Shown: piece by piece, positions 34,344 to 46,300 of the stretch
Layout: each line of letters opens with the position of its first letter
How positions within the stretch are numbered: position 1 is the first letter of the stretch
Assembly (NCBI GenBank): GCA_020064725.1
Contig: JAGTWJ010000003.1
Span: 992,001 to 1,056,000, forward strand
Length of the DNA stretch: 64,000 bases
Direction: 5' to 3'
Source: Drechslerella dactyloides
Lineage: Eukaryota > Ascomycota > Orbiliomycetes > Orbiliales > Orbiliaceae
Program-made: the position numbers and the translations under genes
The notes under the pieces: model-generated
Told to the model about the DNA's origin: nothing
The model's database searches: none
The model's input: only the letters and a program-made list of their open reading frames with translations

Positions 34344-37300
34344 CTGGCTGGGCAGGCATTAGTCGTGCACAGCAGAAGCGTGTCGGAAGGGCAGCTTGAA
34401 CTGCTGGCAGGGTAGCACAAGGCTGAGCAGTTGGAGAGCAGTTGGATGACCCGGGTAATGATGAATTGCCGTTGTACGGAAGCAAACAGGAGCACAACGG
34501 GCGTTTATCCAGGAGACGGGGAAGGAAGAGTTGGTGGCGTTTCTTGTCGGGGCTACGAAGGGACTGGAATTGACGGAGCCGATGACGATGCTGCAACGGA
34601 AGCTGGCGATTGTGTTATCATGACACGATAGTAGATACGGGGGCGAGGCGATAACGACGGACGACCGAACGGATCGAAGGGACGGATCTGGATACAGAGG
34701 CACTAGGGTAAGCAGGCAATCCGGGATCAGTAGTTCTAAGGAGCCATGGGACGGGTTTATCCACACGGGAATTGGACAAGCCCGGGGACGGCGAAGACAT
34801 CGTCGTCACACTCCGGACGGCCATCCGTTTTCCTAGCTGGGCGCGCCAACGTCGACGGGATCGGTGGGATGGACCTACATGCTGTCTATCTATCGGGAGG
34901 TAGTGCCGCGGGAAGGAAGGGCGGACGAGATGGTGCTTTGCGGGAGTAGATTTTTAGCCCAAGTAGGCAAGTCCTGATGCTTTGGGCGAGCGCTACCGCG
35001 AACAAGCAGTTGAGAGCGGGGCTGTAGGTATATCTGACGGGACGGGATCCGGAGAGAGGAATCGACGCTGGCCGGCCGATGAGATGGCGATGGAGTCGTC
35101 TGCTTTCGACGATGGGATCCGGGATGGTGGGGAAGAGAAGGATGGATGGATGGAATCAATGGAAAGGCCGTTGCTTGCTGGCTGCAACTTTTGTGGCCGC
35201 CGTTAGGACTGCGTTAGTGAGCGTTGGGCCGGCTGTGCGGTGTGGGCGGCGATGAAAGGAGCCAACCACAGAGCGACTGCAACTGGGCTTCATCCCTGCT
35301 CCATCCATCTGGCACTCCACCGTTCTTGCTTCTGCTCCGGTCTGCGCTGTCCGGTCCACGCTGTACATACATGCACGGTAGTTACTTCTAGATCTTGCTT
35401 CGCTTCTGCTCCCTCGAGCTGCTGCTCGTACGGCACGTATGCTCTGCTGCTCCGTCGTGGATGCCGGCTGGGCTGCCGGCCGCCGTCCCCTTCTCGTCCG
35501 TCTTCCTCTTCTCAGCGCAGCGCCATGCCATCCGTCTGCACCCTCCGCTCTCCGATCTCCATCTCGATCAAAAAGAACAAATGCCGGGTGGCCTAGACGC
35601 AACCGCACCGCTTCCAACGGCTCCACCTGCGACAAGCCAGCCTCGGCCAGCTTGCCAGCGAGGCAAGGGTCTTCAAACCAGAGGCGAGGGGGGGCGGCCA
35701 GGAAATGATGGCTGGTACAGATACTTACCTCCACAAGGCGAGCAAGAAGTACCAATGTCCGAAAAGTGTGGATGCAGAGACCTGCTCCTACATACACATA
35801 CATGCACATTTCTCCGTAACTACATGACATCCAGCTCCATCTAGCCTAAAGCTGGCGAGAAGTTGATACTCAAAATGCAAGGCGCCTTTTCGCTCAGCAT
35901 CCACAGCGGCGATGATTGCCGCATCGGGCCGACCAAGGGGGTAGTTACTGCACCTTCACTGCGCGTCCAGAGCTCGCAATCCTACGGCTCCAAAGCAACT
36001 CCTTAATAACTGTCCATGTAGTTTTGGATGATATCTACAAGCCAAAAAGCCAACCTGCTACTGCGCCTACATAGACTGCTACAACATCTACCTACTCCGT
36101 ATCTGCATCGGTGTTTCCAACCATGTATGTCCGGACGGGATGCAAAACCCGCGACGAGCCAATGGGACGTAACACAGCATCCTGACCATCGAGTGAAGCA
36201 AGGAGACAGATCCCGAGATTTCACAATTTATTCGAGTTATTGTTGCCCCTGTGGCCTAGAACCCAACGCCCGGCTAAGCAAGCGAAGCCTTTGATGTTAT
36301 TGTTGTCTTGCGGTTGCTCTCATTGGCGTTTCCTCGCCCTGGTCGTGAAGCCCAATGGACTGTCGACCAGTGGAATCCGTGATGCTGACTGGTGCCCTTT
36401 CACGCTGGGGTATTTTTGGAGCCCACAAAACCACCCAAGCGCATGTTGGACCAGCTGTAATGTTACCTACCGTTCAGGTACAAGTCTATGTCGAGCGAAG
36501 CGCCTCCGGTCCCACTTCCCTCGACCCTCCCGTCGTTGGTTTCGACCTAGATGCGATCGATGAAGCCACATGTTCATAGATGGAAAAGACAAAGAGGAAA
36601 GTGTGTGTGAGGAGAATTAACGGTTTGATGTCGCGACGCCATCGGGAAATAAGGGGCGACGGCTACTCCCATTCCTAGCCTGCAGGTACAGACAGACGAC
36701 TGTTTGTCTTTTATTCCAAGCTCGCTAATATTTGACGAGAAGGCCCGAATCGAAAGATGAGCCAGGGAATGATCTGCTGAGTGCTTTCGCCAAAACCCCA
36801 CTCTGGGCTGAAGAGACCCATGGCCACTTTACCAGTCCAGCGGCACTCCATGCTTCCTTGAACTTTTACCCGGCTAGGTGATGAAATTGCGGTTGGAGTT
36901 TTCTTATCGGGGCTGGGTGTGTTCCGCATACCCGATCGCTGGAATGCATGCTTCGTGCAACATCTTTTGGAAAGAAAATTTTCTCTATGAAAATCTAGAA
37001 AGTTTAAAAGGTCTTCGATCTGTCGCCGATAGATTGAATTGACATGAGGAGGATAGTGCGGCGGCCACACCCATTAAGAGTCGTATTTTGGCGGCCCGGA
37101 ACTCGAGCTGGGGTGTCGCGGGCTGCGACCAGTGGTGATTACCGTTGGCGCTCGGACACACACCAAACTCGCCCCGGCCGGCCGGCTTTTGATCCAGTGC
37201 CACGTTCTGGTGTGAACCAGCGGAAAGAATCCGCCGTGCTTGTGACCATCCAGTCGGCCATCATTTTGAGAAATTTTTTCCTCACCAATTGACAGAAAAA

Positions 37301-38098
37301 AGGGTTCTTGGTACAAAGCTGAGCTCGTTGTTTGATCTTGTGCGCACAGTTCGTCAGGAGGCAAATGCAATTTCCCCGCGTAACTTTGAAGACGGACCGC
37401 TCGAAGAGACTCACCTGGTAAAGGGATTTGCATGTTTCGCATGCAACGTTTCTCCGAGACCGTTGGTTCGGTTCCGTCGGTCTGGGAGACCGCTGTTCTT
37501 CCACTCTGAATTTTGCCGGCTGGTCATTACCTCATCCGTTGGCGGCACGGCCTGCATGTCGAGTGGAGCCATTTTATCACAGGGATCATTGTGAACAGCG
37601 CATTCGTATGAGTTCATACATACGTATGTAACACTAACCGGTACTCAATAATAGCTATTCGTAGCAGCGATGTGAAGGATGGGGTTTTGCGATCGCGGAC
37701 TCCGAATTGCAATATGAAGAGTGTTATGACAGCTGTGGCCTGACTGCCAGCGAAAGTGGCGATATTTTATTCCGCCGGCGGAAATGCGTTTGTGTTTTAA
37801 TTTGGCGGAGCGTAACACAAGCTCGCTGCACCGTCGCCCAAACAGGAAATAGCAACAACGCCCTCCCAACAATCGCCAAAAAAAGACATCGTCGACGCCA
37901 AATCCGGCGGCTGGTCAGGGGACCGCCCGCATGTCCAACCTCGCACACTGAACGCCGCCTGTCGACAGCCCGGAGCTTATTTCAACCGACGCCCTCAACT
38001 TTCCTTCCGTGACTTGCGCTGCGTACGACGGTATAGGAAGCCTCCCACAGCTTGGCAAGCAGCCCTATCAAGCCAAGTCGCGTCTCCAAACATATAAG
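34344..38098. other. 3.8 kb divergent region between the RhoGEF and TERT genes
   Basis: No gene supported. The left part (34344-35300) is likely the RhoGEF leader and promoter. The right part contains only short ORFs. A minus-strand segment at 37435-37589 reads partly like the start of a Zn-cluster (NVACETCK) but lacks the rest of the motif; see rejected items. The TERT promoter should lie in the last few hundred bases; no TATA box is obvious. Confidence 0.5.
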
Positions 38099-41000
38099 AT
38101 GCAATCGAGTAAGCGGCCGGCATCACTGGTCGGCCCCAAACTGGAATACGTCAATGACCAGCCGGCTCGCAAGAGACGGAAGACAAGTCAGCGATGCAAG
38201 AAAGGCAAAGGGTCTTCAGACGCCCGTGCGCAAGCCCAATCAGCCGAGGGTAACCAGCAAAACGCCTCTCGCGAAACTCCGGCAATCCACCACCCAATCC
38301 TGTCAGCATACTTTCAAAGCTTGCTGCCCCTCCGCCAGTATCTCGCCCTAGCGATCAATTCGTCCAAGTCAACAGCCACAAGCTCGATATCTCGAAGAGA
38401 GCGACTGTTGCGCTTCGAGTCGGATGGATCGGTTCTCCAGAACGACGTGGTTCGACTGCTGGACACCACGGTCGTCGGTGCACTAAAGCCAACGGAGGAA
38501 ATCGATGGCGCTGATCCAGTCGTGGAGAAGGCGCTGGCAGAGTGTCTCAATGCAACTCAGGACGAGAGAATTGTTAGCTCGCATGATGAGGTACTTATAA
38601 TTCTCCTGCAATCCATACTATCTATACACATCCACAATTATACGTCCGCCGAAAGATTTTATACATCCTTAGATAAATATAATATACTTCCGTTGAGATG
38701 CTGACCGATTGCTGAAATGCGTCGCCTTGCAGCTCGTGGACTGTGCCATCTCAATTCTCTTCCAGAAGGCACGTGTGTACGGAGGCTGGGCAAACTCGGT
38801 GCTGGCCGCCGGATACCGGATCAATGACAGCAGCACCCGTCTCAGGACCACCCACAAGTTCCGACAGTTCGGGCTGGATGTTGTTTGCATCTACCCGAAC
38901 CCTCATGCTGCTGAATTCAGAAGCACACCATGGAAGACAATCACCGATATCATCGGCCAGGAGACGATGCTCAAGCTCCTCGCGATGCAAGGTGATGCTG
39001 AAGGCGCGGTTTTCTTCCCGCTGAGCGACAAGGTTCGACGAGGCTACGGACCGAACTCGCTAATATCGAATAAGTGCTTTCAGCAGTTTCTCGGGACACC
39101 ATTGTCAGAGATCCAGCTCGAGAAAAAGGTGCAGAAAATATGGCCGGCACACGAAGGAGTAGCCGCGGCCAGACCCCATGAGCAGGTCACATTCTCGCGG
39201 AAGCCAAAAACGCCAGAATCTATTGTCCGGACGCCCAGTGAGATCCGTTTTGTGAGGTCGAGGATATTTTATGCAAAGCCTGTAAACAACAAGAACTCGG
39301 AGTCTAAAACCGGCCTCCCTCACATCCGTAAGCTCCTTTGTGGTGGCTCTGCTGTCCACGCTCTGTCGGATACTTTTTCGGGCGACGAACACGTGCTGAC
39401 TGATCTGCAGATGTCCTAAATCGTTACTCTAACCCAAACAAGAGAAACCACAAAGTTCACGTTTTGAAGTACATTTTCCCACGTGCTTTCGATCTTCATA
39501 ACGTCTTCACGTCGACGGTGGACAAGAGGGACACCGCTCAGAAATTCAAAGACTATACTCTTCGTGAAGAAGAGATAGATTCCAGAATTAGTCGGTCGTA
39601 TCAAGACCGAAGGCTGAAGAAAGTCATCAAGAAAAACAGCCAACCGGGTGATCCAGGGTGTCCCGACGACAACGACGATCTCCATCATGGATACGTGCCA
39701 CCACCGAGTCCCTTGCCGGATATCTCTAAGAAAGAAAGGACTGCATATGAACTGATCGAGAACCTACCTCAGAGATTCCGTGGAAGGATCCTGCACTTAG
39801 TCGGCGAGCTCATTAGACTGCAGCGGAGATGCAGATATCATCCACTGCTGCAGCATTACTGCCCTTCATCGGTAGGTGATCATGTTCGTAGCCATCGAAA
39901 TCATCAAGATCGCAGTCCTAATAGAGGCTTTAGGTTATCAGCCCAGATGCATCGGACCCTCGTCCCAAGGTTCCCACGGCCCCGCCGTCGAACCAGACAT
40001 CTCCGATGGCTTCAATGCGTTTCAAGACGCAGCTAAGCTCCCACAGAAAGTCAACAGCGCGGGGCAAAAGGGCATCGCTCGAAGAGCCTGTGGTCATTAC
40101 TCAGTCGGTCAAGCCTGCTGCTGGTGAAGCCAGTCTTCAAGATCCGATACTTCTCTACGCCGCCAGCTCGCATAGCGTCTACACATTCTTGAGAGCTGTA
40201 CTGGGCAATATCATCCCGCTAGAGTTCTGGGGGGCCGACAAGGCAGCTCTCAAGAACCGCGAGATTTTTTTCAATCACATGGGAAAATTCGTCAAGCTGC
40301 GAAGATATGAAAGCCTCACGCTCCATAACGTCTTACAAGGCTACAAGGTCGGTATAGCACACTCACTACCCCTCCATATACGTTCTAATATGCTAACATT
40401 ACTACGATAGATGACCGATCTTACATGGCTGCACCAGAAGCAGCCAAGCCCAACGGGCAAAGTCAAACTTGACGCTGCCGACATGAAGCAATGCACCTCT
40501 CTCTTCGCTGAATTCATCTACTATCTCTTCGACTCACTCGTCATGCCGCTGATTCGCGCCCACTTCTACGTCACAGAGTCAACGTCAGACAAGAACCGCA
40601 CCTGTTACTTCCGCCAGGACGTCTGGCGCAAGCTTAGCTCATCGTATGTCAACAAAATGATATCGACAATGTTCACAGATATTCCTACCCAGAGGGCACG
40701 GGACATCATGGACCGGCGAGCGGCCAAGTTTAGCACCATCAGGCTACTGCCTAAAAATAATAGCTTCCGCTTCCTAAGCAACCTCAAACGCAGACCTATG
40801 GAGCTAGACCCAAAGACGGGCCGGCGAGTGCTCGCCAAAAGCATCAACATGATTCTAAAACCGAACCATGTAGCGTTGTCGTTCGAAAAATCCCGACAGC
40901 CACAGGCCCTCGGGGCGTCAATTTTCTCGCTCGGCGAGATTCTACAGAAGTTGACCGCCTTCCGAGACCGCCTAAAGGCCGATGGCGTGTTCGGCAAGCG

Positions 41001-42537
41001 CAAGCTCTACTTTGTCAAGGCGGACGTCGCATCGGCTTTCGACACGATCCCGCAGAATCGAGTCCTGGAGGTCGTCAAGAAGCTCTACGTGGAAAGCGCG
41101 TACAAGGTTCGCAAACAAGGAAGAGTGACATCTGGCATTGGAAAGGTCGGGGAAGCCAAGCCAAAGATTCTCTTTCCCCAAATCGCAGAGCCCGCGGACA
41201 GACACGTCCCATCAATCGAGCAGAACAAGAAATTTGTAGCGGAAACCGGCATCGACCAAAAGAGCTTGATATTCGTCGACCGCGTGACGTGCACGCACTA
41301 CGAACACGACGCGCTCATCCGCGAGCTTGGAGAGCATGTCTCCAACAACTTTGTCCAAGTATGCATCACCCCGCTTTCTATGCCATCAGATGTGCACGAC
41401 CAATCGACTAGTAAATTATGCTTACATTCTACACGCGTGTCTAGATTGGGAAGCGGTTCTACCGCCAAAGCGTCGGTATCCCGCAGGGCTCTATCATGTC
41501 AACGCTCCTCTGCAACCTCTTCTACGCCGACCTAGAGGCCCGCGAGCTGCCATTCACACAGGCCAGAACCGGCCTCCTCATGCGGCTCACCGACGACTTT
41601 CTCTTCGTCACCACAAACCGAGACCATGCGCAGCGGTTCTGTGATGCCATTCACAAGGGCTTCCCGCGATACGGCGTCGTCGTCAGACCGGAGAAGTCGC
41701 TGGTAAACTTCGAAGTCACGTTTAACGGGTGCAAGATTGCGCGGACGATTGGTGGCAGCGGGTTCCCGTACTGCGGTACGCTGATTGATGAGAAGTCGCT
41801 GGAGATCAAGCGTGACTGGTCGAGGAGGGACGGCACACTGATCAGCAACCTGCTCACCGTGGAGTACGGGTCGAAGCCCGGTCAGAAGATGCTGGACAAA
41901 GTACTAGGGTACGCACAATATATCTCTCTCCTTCCTTATAGCACCACCCCCACGCGTTATCCCCACTATATAGCAATATCCAAAATGGAGGGAACGACGA
42001 CATGGCTGATATACTGCATTCCGGTGATCGAACAGCGGCTGGAAGCTGGTATCAACAGCAATCTACCTCAACACCGGCTTCAACTCCCGCCGCACCGTCG
42101 TCACAAACCTCTACTGGTCCTTCGTCGACGCTGCCATGAAATTTCACCGCTACCACCGTAGCATCTCCTCACATCATCGCCGCCGCGGGAACAAGTCGCA
42201 CAAAAATAGCCTTAGGACCAACGACTCACAAACGCTGCACATCATAGAAGAATTCATGTCTCTGGCCTACACGCTCATGATGTCGCGCGAGAACCGTACC
42301 TATGATGATGAGGGCGCGGTGGTGCCCAAGAATGGACTTATTGGTCGCGTGCAGATTCGCTGGCTGGTTGCGAAGGCGTTCCTACGCGTGCTTGGAAAGA
42401 AGCAGACGCTGTTTAGACGGGTTATACGCTGGCTGGAGGAGTGTGTGCGGGCGACGGCGGGGAGGGTTGATTGGGTGTTCCATCGGGCGGCGGCGGACGT
42501 GGAGGTGAATGAGATTTTTGATAGCGTTAGGTATTGA
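38099..42537 (+). CDS. TERT: Telomerase reverse transcriptase (TERT)
   Basis: Catalytic subunit of telomerase, copying the telomerase RNA template onto chromosome ends in the nucleus. Exons: 38099-38590, 38733-39327, 39411-39871, 39934-40347, 40411-41358, 41445-41908, 42036-42537, giving about 1291 aa. TEN domain: HHPILSAYFQSLLPLRQYL and NSVLAAGYR. RNA-binding domain: FVRSRIFYA, KYIFPRAFDLHNVFTS, KFKDYTLREEE, CP motif (RCRYHPLLQHYCP), QFP motif (LRRYESLTLHNVLQGYK) and T motif (FYVTES..YFRQDVW). RT motifs: 1 and 2 (RLLPKNNSFRFLSNLKRR), A (KADVASAFD, catalytic Asp859), B' (VGIPQGSIMSTLLCNLFY), C (LTDDFLF, Asp1020-Asp1021), D (VVVRPEKS) and E (PYCGTLID). A C-terminal thumb follows (YLNTGFNSRRTVVTNLYWSF). 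All three catalytic Asp are present, so the enzyme looks intact. The N-terminus is the first ATG in the frame; an upstream exon cannot be excluded. Confidence 0.96.
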
Positions 42538-43335
42538 GGGTGGTATATTGTCTCGTAAACCAGACTGCCAGGCTTCGCAGGCCAAAAGGACGGCATTCTG
42601 GCTTGCGAGACAAGGTGGTATACTATATATGCGATAGGCGTGCAATCTGGGCGTTACATTGGGGGATTTGCGAACGGCGTCCAATAGAATTCAGGTGTGT
42701 CAGCTACGGAGTTGATGGCGCCGGAGGAGTCTAGATATCGGTATGATTGAGATTGGGGTCGCCCCAGTGGTATACCACCTATCTATCGTTAGAAAATTTA
42801 CTGTATAATCCACTAGTTATAGAACAGATCTATCTATATCTACCGAAATCAACATGGTACCTTGCAGTTCGCCTCTGTAGCATGGTGGCTAAGTCTACAC
42901 GATTGCGTATTAGTCTATGATATGGCTGGCCAGCTGGTATGAACGGAGATATCGAAATATAAATGTATTGTTTCAATACGTACAAGAAGAATAGGTAGTG
43001 TCGGCGTCGGGGCCAAAGGATATCAGTATTATCAAGCTTGCGTGCTGAAGCGAATCAGCAATTTCAGCACTCCTGCTAACGCCAGAAGCAGCCGCTACAA
43101 ATGAGATTTTAAACAGAAAGGAATTCAAAAGACAGTCGGAAAACCCGAATAGTTGAAAGCCCGAATGACTTCCTCTCCATGGACTGAGGCAACAAATGGA
43201 AACGAAACAAACACAAAGAAAGAATAATGCACCCCAATCGAAAATTCAAAGAAAGGCTTCGGCCAACGCCCAGCCGGTTTGAACTGTCTGAATCAGTATT
43301 GATAGACGCCAGCCTCAATCTACCCCACCCAACCT
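42538..43335. other. Intergenic between convergent TERT and Net1/Dnt1-like genes
   Basis: About 800 bases holding both trailers. It contains the 66-bp TIR element next to the TERT stop and a 12-bp palindrome GTGGTATACCAC at 42767-42778. No gene is seen. Confidence 0.6.
42548..42613. mobile_element. Candidate 66-bp MITE-like element with TIRs and 9-bp flanking duplication
   Basis: Terminal inverted repeats TTGTCTCGTAAACCAGA (42548-42564) and TCTGGCTTGCGAGACAA (42597-42613) match at 15 of 17 positions. They enclose 32 bp. The element is bounded on both sides by an exact 9-bp direct repeat GGTGGTATA (42539-42547 and 42614-42622), beginning two bases after the TERT stop. TIR plus 9-bp target duplication is the footprint of a Mutator-like non-autonomous element. 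There is no coding capacity and no second copy in this window. Caution: the 9-mer also occurs inverted at 42771-42779 and 55084-55092. As plus-strand RNA it would also form a stem in the TERT 3' UTR. Confidence 0.55.
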
Positions 43336-46300
43336 CTATATGAACGGGAGGAAGCTCCGAAACCCAAGACCCTTACTCTTCGGCTTCACTTCGCTCGCCT
43401 CCTCCTTCCCCTTGCCCTTCTCGTCGCCACTATCTTCGCTCCCACTGCTATCGCTGCTCTCATCCGAGTCCGAGTCCGAGTCCGCACCGCCCTTCTGACT
43501 CGATAGCATGTTGTGAAACGCTTTCATGCTCGCAGACATGGGCTTCTGCTTCTGGCTTCCGATGCCGACGCCGCCAGCTGTGACCGCAGTGGCACCCTTT
43601 GCAGCGGCGGATGAGGTCGGTGCAGCCGTTGGGGTTGGTGCGGCGCGGCCGCCGTCTCGCGTCTCCGGGATCCCCTGCTGGCTAAGCGTGGAGAGGCCCT
43701 TGTAGTGCGTGCTGAGGCTGTGCCGCTTCTTCGCTTCCTTCATGGGTATAGTGGACGGCAGACGCGCAGGCATACTCGACGGCGGACCAGGCGATGGACT
43801 GATGTATCCAAGGGTGTTTCTATTCATCCTTGAATGTGGCAATCTCGGCCGGTCTGCTGCCGGTTCTGGCGTCTTTGAGTATCGAGAGACGGAAGGGGTC
43901 GGTGTGTTCCCGTTGGGGAGTTTGGGTTGTTGCGAGGAGGCGATAGCAGGGCTTCGCTGCTGGCTTGAGAAGAGGGCGTTGAATGCCTTGTCCTTTTTGG
44001 TCGGTGGGGGTAGCAGCGGGCCCTGTTGCTCTTCTTCATCGGAGCCGCTACTTTCCTCGTTGTCGTCGTCCTCGTCGGCGGATTCGGAATCTGCTTGAGA
44101 GGTGGTGGTAGAAGTGGATGTCTCGTCGGAGTCGGATTCCTCTACAGGGGCAGCGGTGACCTTCTGCCTCACGATGGGTGATTCAGGGATCATTGAAACC
44201 GACGACGAGGGAGCAGCCACCTTGGACGTCGAGCTTTCATCCTCCGACTGAGCTTCATCCTGCTCCTCGCTCTCTTCGCTGTCGCTGTCGGACACGAGGG
44301 TTTGCGGTGCAATCGCCGCCCTCGTGCCGGGAGGTCTCTTCCCAGCATACGATATCCGCTGTCTCGAGGAGCTGAACGGGGTCTCGCTCTGCCCTTCCTC
44401 CTCGTTGCCGGAGTCCGTAGTAGCGTCTGCCGGGGTAGCCAATTCACTAACCGGCTCGATAGCAAGCTTGCTAGGTGCGGTATCGTAAGAAATGCGTATG
44501 AAATCCTTCTTTTCCGGCGATAGGGAACGCAGCTGTCGTTTCAGCGGGCCTTTGACGGGCGACTCTTCTCGCGTCATCGCACGAGATTGCTTTTCTTCAT
44601 AATCCTCATCCTCGCTGTCGGATATGGCGGGCAACAGCTGCGGATCTGGCTCCACTTCAGATTCAACTTCCACTTCTTCTTCGGATTCCTCTTGAGAACT
44701 AGAAGACTCCTGTGTCGATTTCTGCGCAGGGCTGTCGGTCGGTTTCTTGTTCGGAGTCGCTTCTTCTTCTTCTTCCTCCTCCTCCTCATCGTCCGAGCTG
44801 CTTTCTTCAGATTCTGATGCCGAAGTCCCCGATCTCGAAGGACTGACAGGCAACGGTGGCGCGTCATCCATTTCCTCATCTCCCGAAGAGCTGTCAACAA
44901 TCGGGCTGACAGACGGTTTCGCCGGCTTTCCGGCTTTCACGGGCGGAGCGTCCGGCATCGGCCCAAAGGGCTCCTTCTCCGGCGACTCCGTCGACCGAGA
45001 CGGCGCCCTGCCTCTGACTCTTGGCCCGGCGACCGGGCCATTCGTTAGCGAGCTGATGGGCGGCGTCGATGACGTCGACCGATTCCTAGGCGGCTTCCCG
45101 ACAAATGCATTATACGCCTTCCTTGCCTCCGCGGTGCTCCTGTCCCCTATCCCCTGTTGCTCCGGCGGGATCACAGGCACAGGCACCTTGAACGTCGTCC
45201 GCGGCTTCTTGACTGCATTTGTAGATGTAGCTGTCGCAGAACTACTCACAATCACGACTTCCGGACTACCTTCGTTTGCGAACGAGACTGACTTTTTAGC
45301 TTCGAGGTTCTTCTTTTCCGGGTTTCGCAAGGCCGAAGGCGGCATCGCACCCGCGCCTTTCCCGTCATGCTTGTCACCGGTTTCAGATACAGGTTGCGGT
45401 GTTATCGACCCGCCTGCAGATGAAATGACATCGCGCTTGGATGAGACGGGTGGCCTTGTGGGCGGTTGTTTGGATGGCGGGGTTTCCGGCTGCTTGCTTC
45501 CCTTCCTGCCTGCTGTGCTGTTGCTGTTTCCCTTAGGCGGTGTCCTTGATGATGTGGATGGACTAAGAGTAGTTGGCGTCTCGTTCGTTCTGCGTCGAGT
45601 CCTCGGCGACTCCTCAACCTGTCGAACCGGCGTCAACGACGGTCTGTCGCGGCCAATAATGTCCTGAATATGCGGTATCTCGACAATAAAGTCGCTAGAG
45701 ATACGGGTCCCCGAGCTGCTGTCTGTCTGCGACGACGGCACCTCTGCAACGGGCGTGCTGCTCGAGCCAGCAGACCGTCGTGTCGGCGCCCGCCTCGACG
45801 CTGGACCTAGCAGCTTCTTCGGAGATTGCCGGACCGTTGTTTTCCCTTTTTTGGGGGGTGGCGCTGGTGCGTCCTCTTCTTCTTCTACTTCCTCGGACGA
45901 CTCCTCCGTGTCCACAAGCTCGTAAATTTGATTAGAACTTCTCGGGCTGGTCTTCTTGATCGGTGGCTTGTTCGGTCGCTTCAGCGTACCGTTCGACCGC
46001 CGCTGCGCCAGGGTCCTCCTCGCCGCACCTCTCGATGTCAGCGGCGGCGGGTTAACCACTGCTGTTGCAGGAAGCAGCGGCGACGAGAAGCTCTCTGATT
46101 TCGGCGATAGAAGCTCCACGAGGCCCTGACTTGTCTCCGGTATCAACGAGCTGCCGCGTTCTTCGACGCCAGGAACCTGCAGTGTACCACCATCCAGCGG
46201 CATCAAGTCACCGTGAGGCGGCGCGTCGCTAGTAGGTTCCGGTCCCAATGAGGGGCTGCGTACACTTGCACGGCCGCTGGTAGATTCGGCAACGTAGACG

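Noticed and set aside
33568..34362. 264-codon ORF antisense to the RhoGEF first exon
   Set aside because: It is a shadow of the Ser/Pro-rich coding strand; the opposite strand carries a supported 1821-aa gene.
35156..35830. 224-codon minus-strand ORF in the RhoGEF-TERT gap
   Set aside because: Arg/Ala-rich, low-complexity translation without any family motif, and alternative frames are equally open.
36240..37070. Short ORFs on both strands between the RhoGEF and TERT genes
   Set aside because: No family similarity recognisable and no coherent exon chain.
37139..37617. Minus-strand segment reading NVACETCK, like the first half of a Zn(2)-C6 cluster, with a donor (GTGAGT) nearby
   Set aside because: The basic run and the four remaining Cys do not follow in any frame or plausible next exon, and frames around it do not join. 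At best a decayed fragment; I do not annotate it as a pseudogene.
44747..45667. 306-codon ORF antisense to the Net1/Dnt1-like gene
   Set aside because: Its composition mirrors the low-complexity acidic/Ser sense strand, with no domain of its own.
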